Below are positions 1-9,670 of a stretch of DNA of 64,000 nucleotides, in pieces. This DNA comes from Planctomycetaceae bacterium (GTDB taxonomy: Bacteria; Planctomycetota; Planctomycetia; Pirellulales; Pirellulaceae): positions 1 through 64,000 of the forward strand of contig JAHEBQ010000016.1 of NCBI GenBank assembly GCA_024642205.1, given 5' to 3'. The notes below the pieces were generated by a model. That model saw only the letters and a list, made by a program, of their open reading frames with translations, searched no databases and was not told the DNA's origin. Numbering within the stretch: the first letter of the stretch is position 1; every line of letters begins with the position of its first letter. The translations under genes were made by a program, and so were the position numbers.

Positions 1-723
1 AAACCCCTTGGTTACACCGTAGGCTCCCGAGATTCCTCCGGTTAGGACGTTGCCGGAGACTTGCCCCCAGTTGTTCAGACGTAGAAGTTCGGGTGAAGTA
101 ACTACGATAGGCATTCCATTCGAAGGATCAGTTAAGACGACTGGCGTGGTATTTGGGTTGTTGGAGTCTTGGAGAAATGCATAAGGATAATAAATGTTAC
201 TCGACGTATCATCGACGAAAGTGCCCAATACTTGGCCGAAATCGTTGACTTGCCGCGCATACGTATAACTCGATGTTGGCAGATTGAGGTATTTCCAGGT
301 GGGAGCGGGATTGCCTTCTGCGTCAACTAAGACGTCACCATTTGAGTCCATTAAATCAACAAGAAAAAATTCGCGGAGTCCACCTGCCGGTGTCGAAACA
401 GCGACGAACTGTCCCAAGTTGTTGATGTCCATAATCCCCCCCGGTGAATATTCTCCCGGTAGAGTAATTAACTCATCCAACGACCACGTCTTCCCTGCTG
501 TCCCCAGCACTCCCTGATGGTCATAGAGGACCACCGTTTCACCGTTGGTGAACCGTGAATGCCCGACGACGAAGCCCTGATTGTTGAAGTCGTTCACGTA
601 CCAGCCTTCAGGAATCGGCAGCTGTTCCAGATGATACGCTTGGGCGTTGGCTAGTTGCGTTGAAATCAAGGCGAACAGGATCGCCCAAGGAATCGAATTG
701 GCCAGTTGATTTAGTCGCGACAT
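1..723 (-). CDS. Secreted HAF-repeat-like protein, 3' end outside window
   Basis: The frame is open from an ATG at 723-721 to the left edge (241 codons, no stop), so the C-terminus is missing. GGAG lies 8 nt before the ATG. The first 28 residues look like a signal peptide ending in ANAQA. The rest contains spaced motifs of the HAF extracellular repeat type: VNDFNNQGFVVG, INNLGQFV, VNDFGQVLG and LNNWGQVSG, each about 40-60 residues apart. HAF-like proteins are exported and probably form a beta-propeller-like fold; no enzymatic role is established. It lies 267 bp after the kinase at 991-4215 on the same strand, and a second such protein follows the second kinase (9894-11348). The repeat assignment is by eye. 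Confidence 0.75.
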   Translation of the reverse strand, partial: MSRLNQLANSIPWAILFALISTQLANAQAYHLEQLPIPEGWYVNDFNNQGFVVGHSRFTNGETVVLYDHQGVLGTAGKTWSLDELITLPGEYSPGGIMDINNLGQFVAVSTPAGGLREFFLVDLMDSNGDVLVDAEGNPAPTWKYLNLPTSSYTYARQVNDFGQVLGTFVDDTSSNIYYPYAFLQDSNNPNTTPVVLTDPSNGMPIVVTSPELLRLNNWGQVSGNVLTGGISGAYGVTKGF

Positions 724-990
724 TTCTTTTCTCCAGGTCATTTGTTGACGGTGTGCGTGTGAGCATCTGCTTTGTTGACGGCGAATCCGCTGGAAAACTC
801 ATCGCCTCAATTACAGTGCGTGTTCTGCCCGTGATTTGGTCCAAGAATCAGGAAGAATTTGCCAAAAAAGGCGACGGCGGGCTTGAGGCACCCGTTGGAC
901 GCGGTGCACAAATTGCGTTGCCTCGTTGAACGATGGAAACCGGCGGCAAAGCCCTCGTCTCACCACAACCAGAAGGCTTAACTTGGTCCG

Positions 991-3900
991 CTATTTGGCG
1001 GCATATTTGGCTACGGTCGCCGCGGTTTCTTTTGCCAACATTTGCAAAATGAATTGATCATACCAGTGATATTTGGAATCTGCCGATTTGGAATCGTCAG
1101 CCAACTGGGCTCCACGTGCCATCCAGTGCTGTGCTTGGGCCTCATCTCCATTTTCGGCAAAAATCATCGCCAGGAAAAAGTATGAGTAGGGAGGCCATTG
1201 TGAAATGTGATTGAATCGGAGGGCTGCAGTTTGCAGATGCGGGAGCGCCTTTTCCGGCTTTCCTGCACGGTAGAGGAGCGATCCAAGGATCTGTTCACGA
1301 AGCCAAACATCTCCGACATCACCCGGAGCAGACGACCACCATTCGTCGCGTTTCAACGAGTACTCCAGAAACTTTTCTGCTGCGGCGACGACCTTTGAAT
1401 AGTCGTTGGTCGATTCCGGCTTCAACGTGAAGATCCAAGCCGCATAGTCGGGCCAGGCACCGTCTCCCTGCAAACTCTCCAAATGAGGCTCAGATCGACT
1501 GCATAAATCAAGAAACGCAGCAACATTGTCTTGCTCGAGATTCGATACCGCGAGCAAGTACCACGCCCACCCCAACATAGGACATTCTTCGATTGCCAGC
1601 CGACAATTCGCTTCACCAAGCTCGCGCTGCCCCCAGGCAAAATTGAGGGAAGCTTGATCCGCATATGCCCAAGCCCGGATTTGGCCGATTGGATTTTTCA
1701 CCACCGTTTGACTTGCCAAATCCATCAGCTGCTTTCGCTGGTCGGCGTTCGCGTTCGTCAACCACAGTCGCGGGGGGATCCATCGTATTGTGCTGGGGTC
1801 GTTTGGGTTTAACTCCAGCGCCATGGCGAGGTCGTCGAGCGCACCATCGACGTCGCCGAGGTAAAACCTAGCAACGGCACGTCGTTTGTAAACGTGGTAA
1901 CGGTCTTTAATTTTGGAAAGAAAAACGTCAAGATCTTGAAGCGCATCCTCGTATTGACCTAGCTTAAGCAGGACCTCTGCCCGCTGTTCACGCTTCTGGT
2001 AATTTTTTGGTTGAGCGGCAACAACGCGATTGAGATCTTCCAAAGATTCATTCAGCATGCCTTGCTGTGTTCGCAATCCCGCGCGTCGTACGTAGGAAGC
2101 GGGAAAAGACGGCGCAATCCGCTGCGCCATATCCAAATCCTGCATTGCCTTTGTCATGTCACCGGTCTTTCTCAACAACTCGGCGCGGCCCAGGTAGCTA
2201 ACCGGATCATAGGGATCCAGGCGGATAGCTTTGTCAAAGGCTTCCAATGCTTCATGGTCGCGATTTTCGGCGAACAACATCTGAGCATGAAACGACATGG
2301 CTGCCGCGTATTCTGGATCGATTTCCAATGCCCGACTGATGTCCTCATTCGCTTGCTGTTGCTCGCCTCGATCCCAACGGAGTAGGCAGCGTCCGAGATG
2401 GGCTCTTGCGGAGCCCGGATTCTCCTCCAGAACAAGATTAAGAATCTCCATTGCCTGAACCGGCTGCGTTTCTCGCAACAAGGACGCCTGCAAGATTTTG
2501 AAATCGGTATTTTGTGGAGCCTGAACAATGGCTTTTTCAATATGTTTGAGCGCTTGCTCAACGTTGCGAAACCGTGGATCCAGATTGTCTCCCTTGAACC
2601 GTGCCAATTCCGCGTGCACATTCGCGTTATCCGGGGCGACTCGAAGTGCGGAATCGAAATCACGTTGCGCCTCTTCTGGCTTAAGCAAATGCGCGTAGAC
2701 ACGTCCCCGCTGTAACAAAACGTCAACATTCTCTGGATCGAATTTTAGCAGTCGATCAAACAACTGTTCGGCGTCCTCCAGCAAACGGTTACGTGCCGAA
2801 ATGGGGACTCGGGCGACCTTGTCATCAACAAGTCCCAACAGCATCGACTGAACCGTTCCCAGTGCGATATCAAAGTTCTCTACTGCGGCATGCAGAGCCT
2901 GCTCCTTCTGACGCGATTCAAGCTGGGTCTGGCGGGCATAACTCAGGCTAACCAGAGTCGCCGTGATAAGTGCGGCAGCAATCAACGACACAGTTGTCAG
3001 AGCCGCTTTGTGGCGATACGCCAGTTTCTTCGCACGATAAAGCCAAGTCGGTGGGTGGGCCTGAACTGCATCTCCGGCAAGATAGCGTTCGATGTCGCTC
3101 GCCATCGACCTGGCCGAATCGTAACGCCGCGTGCGTTCCTTTTCCAACGACTTCATCACGATCCAATCGAGTTCATTGCGAACCATGGCGGTCAATCCGC
3201 GTCGATCGGTTCTGCGTTGGCTGGAAACAGTCGTCGCTTTTTCAGCGCCCAACGTACTAATAATGTGGCTGGGGCGTCGCGGCTCGTCCTCTCGAATAAT
3301 ACGACGCATTTCATCGAATCCAACTTGGCGAAGCGTATCGCGATCGAACGGCGTCTCTCCGGTAAGAAGCTCGTACAAAATCACTCCCAACGAATAGACA
3401 TCGCTGCGCGTGTCGACGTCCAAGCCGCTCAATTGGGCTTGTTCGGGACTCATGTACATTGGAGTTCCGATCATCTGCGAAAATCCCGTATGGAGCGTCC
3501 GTTCGGTCAACGACTGATTGGTCGCTTTGGCAACTCCGAAATCAATCACTTTGGGAACCGGGTGCACGTCGTGCAGCTCCACCAGGACATTGGACGGTTT
3601 CAAATCACGATGAATCAAGCCTTTTTGATGGGCGTGTTGAACGGCGTGGCAAACGGTGATAAACAGATCAAGCCGTTGACGAGTATCCAACCGATGTTCG
3701 TCGCAATACTCGGTGACTGGAATCCCTTTGACGAGTTCCATCACAAAATAGGGCAATCCGGTTTTGGTTGTTCCTGCGTCAAGCACCTTGGCGATATTGG
3801 GATGGTTCATCAGAGCCAGCGCCTGCCGCTCCGCTTCGAACCGTGCGATCACCTGAGCCGAGTCCATGCCTGGCTTGATGATCTTCAATGCGACGGTACG

Positions 3901-4215
3901 TCGAATCGGTTCACGCTGTTCCGCCATGAATACCACACCCATGCCGCCCACACCGATTTGTTCCAGTAGTTTGTAGAGACCCATCTGGTCACCAACTTGA
4001 TAGTTAGCGACCAGGTCTGCCAATGCACTGGTCATTTCGGCCGGACGTTGGTCCAGCGGGCCGCTGCTGCCTTCGTGTGCCTGCACGTATCGACGCAAGC
4101 GATTACGCAGTTCCAGGTTGTCTCCACAGGCTCGGTCAAGATAATCCAATCGTTGAGATGCTTCCAAATCCAAAGCTGCGGCAAACAGCTCAACTTCTTT
4201 TTGCTCTGACGCCAT
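991..4215 (-). CDS. Transmembrane Ser/Thr protein kinase with TPR repeats
   Basis: 1074 aa. Residues 1-60 form a small N-terminal region (YLDRACG..LRNRLRRY) that recurs in the kinase at 11484-15035. The kinase domain spans about 81-390: glycine loop GVGGMG (88-93), catalytic Lys111, HRDLKPSN with Asp204, DFG at 225-227 and the TPMYMSPEQA activation segment. All catalytic residues are present, so it should be active. A single membrane segment follows (about 400-425), and the remaining roughly 650 residues are tetratricopeptide repeats with runs such as EALEAFDKAIRLDP. GAGGAG lies just before the ATG, supporting this start. The ECF sigma gene 91 bp upstream on the same strand is its likely partner, and a secreted HAF-like protein follows. 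Kinase inside and TPR outside is inferred from the single membrane span. Confidence 0.93.
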   Translation of the reverse strand: MASEQKEVELFAAALDLEASQRLDYLDRACGDNLELRNRLRRYVQAHEGSSGPLDQRPAEMTSALADLVANYQVGDQMGLYKLLEQIGVGGMGVVFMAEQREPIRRTVALKIIKPGMDSAQVIARFEAERQALALMNHPNIAKVLDAGTTKTGLPYFVMELVKGIPVTEYCDEHRLDTRQRLDLFITVCHAVQHAHQKGLIHRDLKPSNVLVELHDVHPVPKVIDFGVAKATNQSLTERTLHTGFSQMIGTPMYMSPEQAQLSGLDVDTRSDVYSLGVILYELLTGETPFDRDTLRQVGFDEMRRIIREDEPRRPSHIISTLGAEKATTVSSQRRTDRRGLTAMVRNELDWIVMKSLEKERTRRYDSARSMASDIERYLAGDAVQAHPPTWLYRAKKLAYRHKAALTTVSLIAAALITATLVSLSYARQTQLESRQKEQALHAAVENFDIALGTVQSMLLGLVDDKVARVPISARNRLLEDAEQLFDRLLKFDPENVDVLLQRGRVYAHLLKPEEAQRDFDSALRVAPDNANVHAELARFKGDNLDPRFRNVEQALKHIEKAIVQAPQNTDFKILQASLLRETQPVQAMEILNLVLEENPGSARAHLGRCLLRWDRGEQQQANEDISRALEIDPEYAAAMSFHAQMLFAENRDHEALEAFDKAIRLDPYDPVSYLGRAELLRKTGDMTKAMQDLDMAQRIAPSFPASYVRRAGLRTQQGMLNESLEDLNRVVAAQPKNYQKREQRAEVLLKLGQYEDALQDLDVFLSKIKDRYHVYKRRAVARFYLGDVDGALDDLAMALELNPNDPSTIRWIPPRLWLTNANADQRKQLMDLASQTVVKNPIGQIRAWAYADQASLNFAWGQRELGEANCRLAIEECPMLGWAWYLLAVSNLEQDNVAAFLDLCSRSEPHLESLQGDGAWPDYAAWIFTLKPESTNDYSKVVAAAEKFLEYSLKRDEWWSSAPGDVGDVWLREQILGSLLYRAGKPEKALPHLQTAALRFNHISQWPPYSYFFLAMIFAENGDEAQAQHWMARGAQLADDSKSADSKYHWYDQFILQMLAKETAATVAKYAAK

Positions 4216-4306
4216 ATTCTGGTCTCCTCAGAGATTAGTGCGGATTCCAGGTCAAAAAGCGCTCAGGCGAATGGAATTTTCTTGAAAAAAATGTGACAGG
4301 ATTCAA

Positions 4307-4867
4307 TCAGGAGTTTGGATCCAGTTCCGAGTGCAACCGTGCCCGGGCGTAAATCCAATGGCGTTTTACTGTAGAAACCGAGATCCCCAGCGCATCGGCA
4401 ATCTCGTCAATGGTGAGCCCACAAAAATACTTGAGTTTGACAATCGCCGCAATTTCGGGAAATTCGTTTTCAAGTTCGTCGAGGGCTTCGTTGATGGCCT
4501 CCCAATCGGCCAACGGTTTCTCTGCTGGCAATGCGTTTTCGGAAAGTTCTCGACGCTGCAAATTGCCGCCCCGTCGAAGCGCCTGCTTTTTGCGGGCATG
4601 ATCAATCAACAGTCGGCGCATGGCCTCCGCTGCAGCACCAAAAAAGTGGCCGCGGCTGTTCCAGTGCTGAGCCTGGTTGACATCAACGAGCCGAATGTAC
4701 GCCTCGTGTACCAACGCCGTGGCTTGCAGGGTTTGCCCGGGTTGCTCATTAGCCATTTTGGCTGCCGCTAATTTGCGCAGTTCATCGTAAACGAGCGGCA
4801 ACAAATGTTCGGCAGCACTCGGATCACCCTGTTCAATCTGGTTCAAAATACGCGTGACGTCGGTCAT
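4307..4867 (-). CDS. ECF-type RNA polymerase sigma factor, kinase-associated
   Basis: 186 aa, the usual size for an ECF sigma factor. Region 2 covers about residues 10-90 and region 4 about 125-180, with helix-turn-helix LTIDEIADALGISVSTVKR. The N-terminus MTDVTRILNQIEQGDPSAA and the RRLLIDHARKKQALRRGG linker are typical of the planctomycete sigma group that sits next to Ser/Thr kinases. Where most ECF factors have an acidic DAED-like stretch in region 2.2, this protein reads PGQTLQATALVHEAY, with Thr46 and Thr50 and no acidic cluster. No anti-sigma gene is adjacent; the kinase gene follows after 91 bp. Control by phosphorylation is inference, based on the EcfP/PknT pair of Vibrio parahaemolyticus. 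Confidence 0.92.
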   Translation of the reverse strand: MTDVTRILNQIEQGDPSAAEHLLPLVYDELRKLAAAKMANEQPGQTLQATALVHEAYIRLVDVNQAQHWNSRGHFFGAAAEAMRRLLIDHARKKQALRRGGNLQRRELSENALPAEKPLADWEAINEALDELENEFPEIAAIVKLKYFCGLTIDEIADALGISVSTVKRHWIYARARLHSELDPNS

Positions 4868-5160
4868 CGGATAGATCGCCTGAAGGTCGATGGAATAAGA
4901 TGATGATAACCGGCCATACGACAGAAGGCGACCAAAAACACGGGCGCGATGCGAACCAACAAGCGTTCGTTTTTGTCCCCTATCGTTAAATTCTGAAATT
5001 TATCGGTAAGATTTATTGTGTTGTCCCAAAAACTCATCTCATCGAACAGTAACCCGCTAACTCGTCGCGATGTTGCCGAGTTGAATCAAGTCAGGAACAC
5101 CAATCAACCAAGCCATCAATTGTGACTGTAGCGTGTAAAGTTTGCCTTCCTTCCGCACGG

Positions 5161-5203
5161 GGCACCGCCAGAAAGTTCCGAAACGTGTCAAATGAGGGGA
5201 GCT
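5161..5203 (+). repeat. Dispersed repeat, copy A
   Basis: The first 30 bases are identical to 38947-38976. The whole 43-base block resembles 35658-35699, sharing TCAAATGAGGGGAGCT at the end. All three copies lie in non-coding or decayed DNA and have the same orientation. One frame reads GTARKFRNVSNEGS, so it may be the tail of a lost gene, but I cannot identify it. Confidence 0.6.
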
Positions 5204-5252
5204 TGTTTCTTTTCTACGGAAAGAGACGCCAAACCAGTTAACACGCATTGGG

Positions 5253-5287
5253 CGCCCGGCGCCGAGTGATCGGTTGCCGGGCGTTTT
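5253..5287 (+). terminator. GC-rich hairpin followed by a short T run
   Basis: CGCCCGGC (5253-5260) pairs perfectly with GCCGGGCG (5276-5283) across a 15-base loop, and TTTT follows on the plus strand. No plus-strand gene ends just upstream, so this could terminate an unseen transcript or be a structural element. Confidence 0.4.
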
Positions 5288-5452
5288 GAATTTCCGGCCC
5301 TGTTCTTCTGGGATTTTGCGATCGCCGCTGTCGTTCCTTGTGTCCAAAGTGTTTCCGCAAGTTTTTCAATTTTGCTGGTAACCAATCGGTAAAATCCGTG
5401 TATATCATCGTGAACCTCTTCGTGAACTCCTGTTTTAATTAGGAAAAACAAA

Positions 5453-5773
5453 ATGCGTAACCCGCTCTATGGTGTGATTGGGCTTGGACTCGGAGTCGCT
5501 GGATGTCTGATTTTCGTAGCCGTGTTGATGTTGGCAGATCAAATCACCTGGCTGAATCCACAGGCGGGCGTCGTTCTAGTATTGGTCTTGGGATTTCTTG
5601 CTTTCGTCCTTGGCATCTGCTCGATCAAAACCACTCCAGGAATGCTGTCAACCAGCTTGGGGTTGTTTATGCTACTCTCTCTGCTCTTCCTTATCCCAAC
5701 CTGGACATCCGTCCGACCAACCACCCCGCCCCCAATAGTTGAAGTTCAAAATTACGATGATTTGAAAAATTAG
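5453..5773 (+). CDS. Small membrane protein of unknown function
   Basis: 106 aa. Three hydrophobic segments are visible, at about residues 7-28, 39-58 and 64-83, followed by a short polar tail rich in proline (TTPPPIVEVQNYDDLKN). An AGGA motif lies about 9 nt before the ATG. It stands alone, divergent from the ECF sigma gene and convergent with the CocE-like hydrolase. I do not recognise the family. Codon use and the clean hydrophobic pattern suggest a real gene. Confidence 0.65.
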   Translation: MRNPLYGVIGLGLGVAGCLIFVAVLMLADQITWLNPQAGVVLVLVLGFLAFVLGICSIKTTPGMLSTSLGLFMLLSLLFLIPTWTSVRPTTPPPIVEVQNYDDLKN

Positions 5774-5980
5774 CAGGCGGTTGGCCATGGATTCCGCGAA
5801 CCAGTCGTGGCAAAAACAACTAAACCGCCACCCAACCCCTGGGCCTTGGTCAGTCAAAATACCGTCGGTTTCTTTGGGGAGTCAAAAACTCAGGCCGTAC
5901 CACGGGTTGTTGCGATTCACGCTGCCTGGTTCAGACCTCATCCTGGGTTGTTGCGGTTTGTACGGATGAGGCTTAGCAGC
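5774..5980. other. Convergent intergenic region, nothing recognised
   Basis: About 200 bp between convergent genes. A short motif GGGTTGTTGCG occurs twice (near 5904 and 5945). No gene or clear terminator is seen. Confidence 0.4.
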
Positions 5981-7828
5981 TCAGTACTTGTTTGAATTAT
6001 CCCACAGCTTGTCGATCGACGCCGGAAGCGTCGCGGAAATCGGAGGCAGGACGGGCAGCAGCGGCAACAGAACACTTGACGGATATTCCGCGCTGCGGTG
6101 AATGGTCACGGTACTGTTTGGTTGCTCTGACTCATACATATAGGAACCGGACTTGATGATTGCCTTTTTTCTCCTTCCCCAGGGATACGGCACTGGATCG
6201 CTGATAGGTGGTTTGCTGATGGACAATAACAACTGATGACCTTCCCGAAATACGTGTCCGACCGGAAAGATCTCTATCTCGAACCGATAAGGCTTTCCGG
6301 GCTCTAAATCCTGGGACTCACTGAGCATGTGATACGGTCGGATCAAGACACGATCACCATCAATGCTGACCCAGTTTGACATCTCCTCGTCAAGTGAGCG
6401 TAAAGATGCACGCAGCATTCCACGTTGCAGGGGCCGAACGCGACCGTTGGGAGCGATATCCGAAATGACTCCGAAAAAATCCGTGTCTGCTGCTGTGCAA
6501 CTGGCCCACAAGGACAACGTGATTGGGCCGCAAATTGCCGTCGGCTTGTCAAAGCTCAAACGATACTCCAGCCGATCAAGTTTATCGTCCGTTGCGTCGC
6601 TCACAACTTCATACGTATCAGTTTTCGAGTCATCTTTCGCGTCTGCTGGCGCTGTCGAAAGCTTGTTAGCGGAGTTGAGGTAGTAGCGCGTCCATTGTGT
6701 CTCGGGTAGAGGAAAGTCACTTGAAAGTAGCGGATCGTTCGGCTTCACCGCACGATTCTCGACCTCGAAAAATGCTTGAACACGAGACTTTGGATCGTCG
6801 ATAGCTGGAAACACATCGCTACGCTCACCTCTCAGCCAGAAGTCCAGCCAAGCCCGCCGGAGGGGAATGAATCTCAGCGCCATGCCGTGGTGGCCGTTGG
6901 ATATCAAGAGCCTCTTCGAAATATCGTCAGGGAGATAATCAAAGAGCCACGCACCACTCGGCCCGGTCTCATGGTCCTGGTAAGAATGAAGGATAAAGAT
7001 GGGAGCACGTATATCGCCAGCAAGACTGCGATTTGTCTTCGGTCGGATTCGATTTGAGGTCGTTGGGATCTCCCCGGTTTGTGCCGTTTGAATATTATGA
7101 CCATCCCGAATTTCACGGCTCTCTGATTTGCTGAGCCTTCGGTTCTGAGCCGCAGCTTCGTCCGAACCAAAAACGCCGTCCGGCCTCTGGAAGTTACTGG
7201 TCCACTTAACCGGGAATCCAATATTTCTAATGCCGCCAATGGCAGATATTCCACGAGTCGCATCGTCAAAGAGGCCGGAAACCACGACCGCTTTTAGGTG
7301 CGGTGGATTGGTCGCCGCAATACGAAACCCGGTCAGACCCGACCAGGAATGACCATGGATTCCCACGTTTCCGTCCGACCAGGGTTGCTTGACAATCCAT
7401 TGCTCAATCACCTCATGCCCGTCCTGGATACTGCGTTGGCTCATGTAGGAGAATGAGCCTTCCGAAGCTCCCGTACCCCGCAGCGAGGCGTTGACAGTAA
7501 TATAGCGTCCTGAGTACACCTCTTGGGAGGCTGGTTTCGTCTGACTAGGGTAGCCGCTCATTTCTAGAACGGCCGGCCATTCCTTGGTCTGATCTGCCGG
7601 ATCGTACCCTTTCGGATATCCCACTGCCAAGCCGATTTTGACGCCGTCGCTCATCGTGGCGTGCGTAAACTCAAATGTACTGCCATCCTCATTTGATTGG
7701 ATCTGCGGGAGACACTGTCCTGGCAAAGCAAAATGCACCAGCAGCAACACGAGGATTACGCCGGCACGAACTGACACGACGGCCCTCTGAAGGTAGGCAA
7801 TCAACGATGTTGTTCGATTAATACGCAT
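5981..7828 (-). CDS. CocE/NonD-type secreted hydrolase (X-Pro dipeptidyl-peptidase family)
   Basis: 615 aa from the ATG at 7828 (MRINRTTSL), which precedes a hydrophobic signal or anchor (VRAGVILVLLLVHFALPG). The alpha/beta-hydrolase core has the nucleophile motif GHSWSG, a likely acid in LHSYQDHETG and a likely base in NGHHGM. The last 230 residues match the beta-rich PepX_C domain (YRLSFDKPTAICGPITLSLW, GHQLLLSISKPP). Members hydrolyse acyl esters, beta-lactam esters or X-Pro peptides; the substrate here is unknown. An upstream in-frame start at 7921 would add 31 residues encoded largely by a tandem repeat, and I reject it. It stands apart from the flanking small genes. Confidence 0.88.
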   Translation of the reverse strand: MRINRTTSLIAYLQRAVVSVRAGVILVLLLVHFALPGQCLPQIQSNEDGSTFEFTHATMSDGVKIGLAVGYPKGYDPADQTKEWPAVLEMSGYPSQTKPASQEVYSGRYITVNASLRGTGASEGSFSYMSQRSIQDGHEVIEQWIVKQPWSDGNVGIHGHSWSGLTGFRIAATNPPHLKAVVVSGLFDDATRGISAIGGIRNIGFPVKWTSNFQRPDGVFGSDEAAAQNRRLSKSESREIRDGHNIQTAQTGEIPTTSNRIRPKTNRSLAGDIRAPIFILHSYQDHETGPSGAWLFDYLPDDISKRLLISNGHHGMALRFIPLRRAWLDFWLRGERSDVFPAIDDPKSRVQAFFEVENRAVKPNDPLLSSDFPLPETQWTRYYLNSANKLSTAPADAKDDSKTDTYEVVSDATDDKLDRLEYRLSFDKPTAICGPITLSLWASCTAADTDFFGVISDIAPNGRVRPLQRGMLRASLRSLDEEMSNWVSIDGDRVLIRPYHMLSESQDLEPGKPYRFEIEIFPVGHVFREGHQLLLSISKPPISDPVPYPWGRRKKAIIKSGSYMYESEQPNSTVTIHRSAEYPSSVLLPLLPVLPPISATLPASIDKLWDNSNKY

Positions 7829-7841
7829 GGATGTTCCTAAA

Positions 7842-7883
7842 TTGAATCCACAATTCCACTTCTTGAATCCACAATTCCACTTC
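7842..7883. repeat. Perfect 21-bp tandem duplication upstream of the hydrolase
   Basis: The unit at 7842-7862 is repeated exactly at 7863-7883. It lies 14 bp upstream of the chosen start of the CocE-like gene, in its leader. If translated from the earlier start it would give a WNCGF(K)KWNCGF-type repeat. Confidence 0.85.
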
Positions 7884-8163
7884 GTTACCGCCGATCTCTG
7901 GAGGTGGTTATGAAACCGCATGAAAACGGCAGCCCGGTTTCGCTTTGAGCCTGGTTTGCGTCCTCACAGAGACCGCCTGGAAGCCACATTGGGGTTTTGA
8001 AATCGCTTCCAGGTGTTTCTATTTGCTTTCCGGTATTCTACGGTAGTTTCTTGCCACGAAGCAGTTGACGTACGGGACAGTCTTCGAAATCCAGCCTTCA
8101 CCACGCTCTCGATCGCGGCAAGGGGAAACCTCGCGCTGGTGGTTGCCAAGACAAACATTCCGA

Positions 8164-8469
8164 CTACACGATAGGCCCGTCTAATCCGCCATCCCGTTCA
8201 CCGTCGGAAAAGTCGATTTCATTAACCATCATTTCAATTTCAGATTGGCTGATAATGCCTTTGGAAAGCAACAGTCGAAGAGTTGTCGAAACGTAGAGCT
8301 TTAGCTCGGCGTTCTCATTGACGAGATGAGCAAGCCGTTCCTCTTGCGACGTATCCAGACGACACGCATTATCAAGTTCGCGTTTTAGTTTGGCAACATC
8401 TCGTTCAACATCGCCGATGTCCATTCGGTTCCCAATATCGCCAAGAAGTAGCGTTCGACCCCAACCCAT
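8164..8469 (-). CDS. Small coiled-coil hypothetical protein
   Basis: 101 aa from the ATG at 8469 (MGWGRTLLLGDIGNR), which has GGAG 8 nt upstream; a longer frame to 8508 lacks such a site. Residues 20-60 are heptad-like and charged (DVERDVAKLKRELD, EERLAHLVNENAELK), suggesting a coiled coil. The tail LLLSKGIISQSEIEMMVNEID resembles the C-termini of short planctomycete proteins of unknown function. It lies 300 bp downstream of another small gene (8775-9068) on the same strand. Function unknown. Confidence 0.7.
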   Translation of the reverse strand: MGWGRTLLLGDIGNRMDIGDVERDVAKLKRELDNACRLDTSQEERLAHLVNENAELKLYVSTTLRLLLSKGIISQSEIEMMVNEIDFSDGERDGGLDGPIV

Positions 8470-8774
8470 TCGTCGTCTCCTATTTATCTTCAGGCTCCGA
8501 TCAGCCAATGGTTAGCTTCGTGGTCGCCTCTCGTAATCGACTCGAGTGACGAATAAACCACCAACAATTGATTGTAACCAATTTACCAAGTGCCAATTGT
8601 CATACGGCGATTCTGTAGACCATCCTGAGATGGCGTGCGTGTTGGGATCAAGAGTCAGTCTCCAAAGCAAAAGGGTCGATTGCCGCGCGCAGCACGAAAC
8701 GGTTGAGTTTTCGAGAATTGATGTCAATCGCATTCTCAAGAAATTGACTCAACGAAAACAGCCGATAATCGCAG
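8470..8774. other. Intergenic region, nothing recognised
   Basis: About 305 bp between two small minus-strand genes. I see no gene, repeat or clear terminator. It should hold the promoter of the coiled-coil gene. Confidence 0.4.
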
Positions 8775-9068
8775 CTACCTGATTAACAAAAACATGACGG
8801 CAAGTACAACCAGCACTGCGAGTCCCACGGCAACAACGGCCCACGCCCGGGACTTCGAGCAATCCGCCTTTTCTGGCCCGCAGGCATCCTCCAGAAACTC
8901 GTCGAGCTTGATCGGTTTGCCATACCGGTCCTGGATTGTCACGCCACTTTGGTCCATGTGACTACGTATTTCTTTCCTCAATTGCGAACGGCCGGTCGCA
9001 ATACCCGTAGCAACTCCGGAACCCATCCCAACCGCGATACCAGTTGCAAGTCCTCCACCAAAGTCCAT
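8775..9068 (-). CDS. Small tail-anchored membrane protein
   Basis: 97 aa from the ATG at 9068. A very strong purine-rich ribosome-binding site (GGGGAGGGG) sits 4 nt upstream. The N-terminus is glycine-rich and could insert in a membrane (GGGLATGIAVGMGSGVATGIATG). A charged middle (RSQLRKEIRSHMDQSG) follows, and the C-terminus is one clear membrane helix (AVVAVGLAVLVVLAVMFLLIR). I do not recognise the family. The glycine-zipper-like start could serve oligomerisation, which is inference. Confidence 0.72.
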   Translation of the reverse strand: MDFGGGLATGIAVGMGSGVATGIATGRSQLRKEIRSHMDQSGVTIQDRYGKPIKLDEFLEDACGPEKADCSKSRAWAVVAVGLAVLVVLAVMFLLIR

Positions 9069-9670
9069 CAACCCCTCCCCCCAAAAAAACAGATCTGGCC
9101 AACATCATTCGCCGGGTCCGTCAGTTCCTTGGAAAACAACCGACCGCAAGTGCCAAAAACATTGAAAATTTTGCATCCCGTATCCGGATTACCTCGGCGT
9201 CTCGTATCATCCGAACGTGATCAAATCCTGCCACCGTCCTCCGTCAACCTGTTCGATGAGTGTAACGTGACGAAACGTCGACGAGAACGGTCTGAATCGG
9301 CTGGTAATCTCGTCAAACATGGCATCAGTAACCGGATGTGGGTTGGCACAACGTAGACCGGTTACCCAGATTATTATTGCGGCAGACACTTTGGAGAAAA
9401 AGCACTTCTCGTCCTCTCACCGATTTTTTTCGCAGGCGAAATGGTCACGCGACGAACTTGGCTTGGCCGTTTTCGACGTTTTATAAAAAGCACTTCCGGC
9501 AACCTCCCTCTTGAGTGTCGATGACACACTGACCAGGAAGTGTGGCCTCAAGAGTTTTGTACCGGGATGCACATGGACCCGCTGGTTTCGAGTCGTGGTT
9601 ACACAGTGACCAACTGGGCTCACTGCTGGGTCGTGTTAAGCGTCATTGTTGAGTTTCCACTTTGGGTGCT
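9069..9670. other. Non-coding region with no recognised gene
   Basis: About 600 bp. Short open frames exist (for example minus strand 9207-9389) but none has a ribosome-binding site or a recognisable sequence. The recombinase-tail relic at 9671 suggests the region contains decayed DNA. Confidence 0.4.

Larger units (their letters stand above)
4868..5452. other. Intergenic region upstream of the ECF gene, no gene seen
   Basis: This 585-bp gap separates the divergent ECF gene and the small membrane-protein gene at 5453. I see no convincing coding sequence on either strand. It contains one copy of a dispersed repeat (5161-5203) and a strong GC-rich hairpin (5253-5283), and must hold the promoters of both flanking genes. 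Confidence 0.6.

Noticed and set aside
2890-3969. Long plus-strand frame (359 aa) opposite the first kinase
   Set aside because: It is antisense to a well-supported kinase domain, has no ribosome-binding site and no recognisable sequence; it arises from codon bias of the real gene.
7829-7921. Longer start for the CocE-like hydrolase
   Set aside because: It would place a tandem-repeat-encoded segment before the signal peptide; the ATG at 7828 fits an exported protein better.
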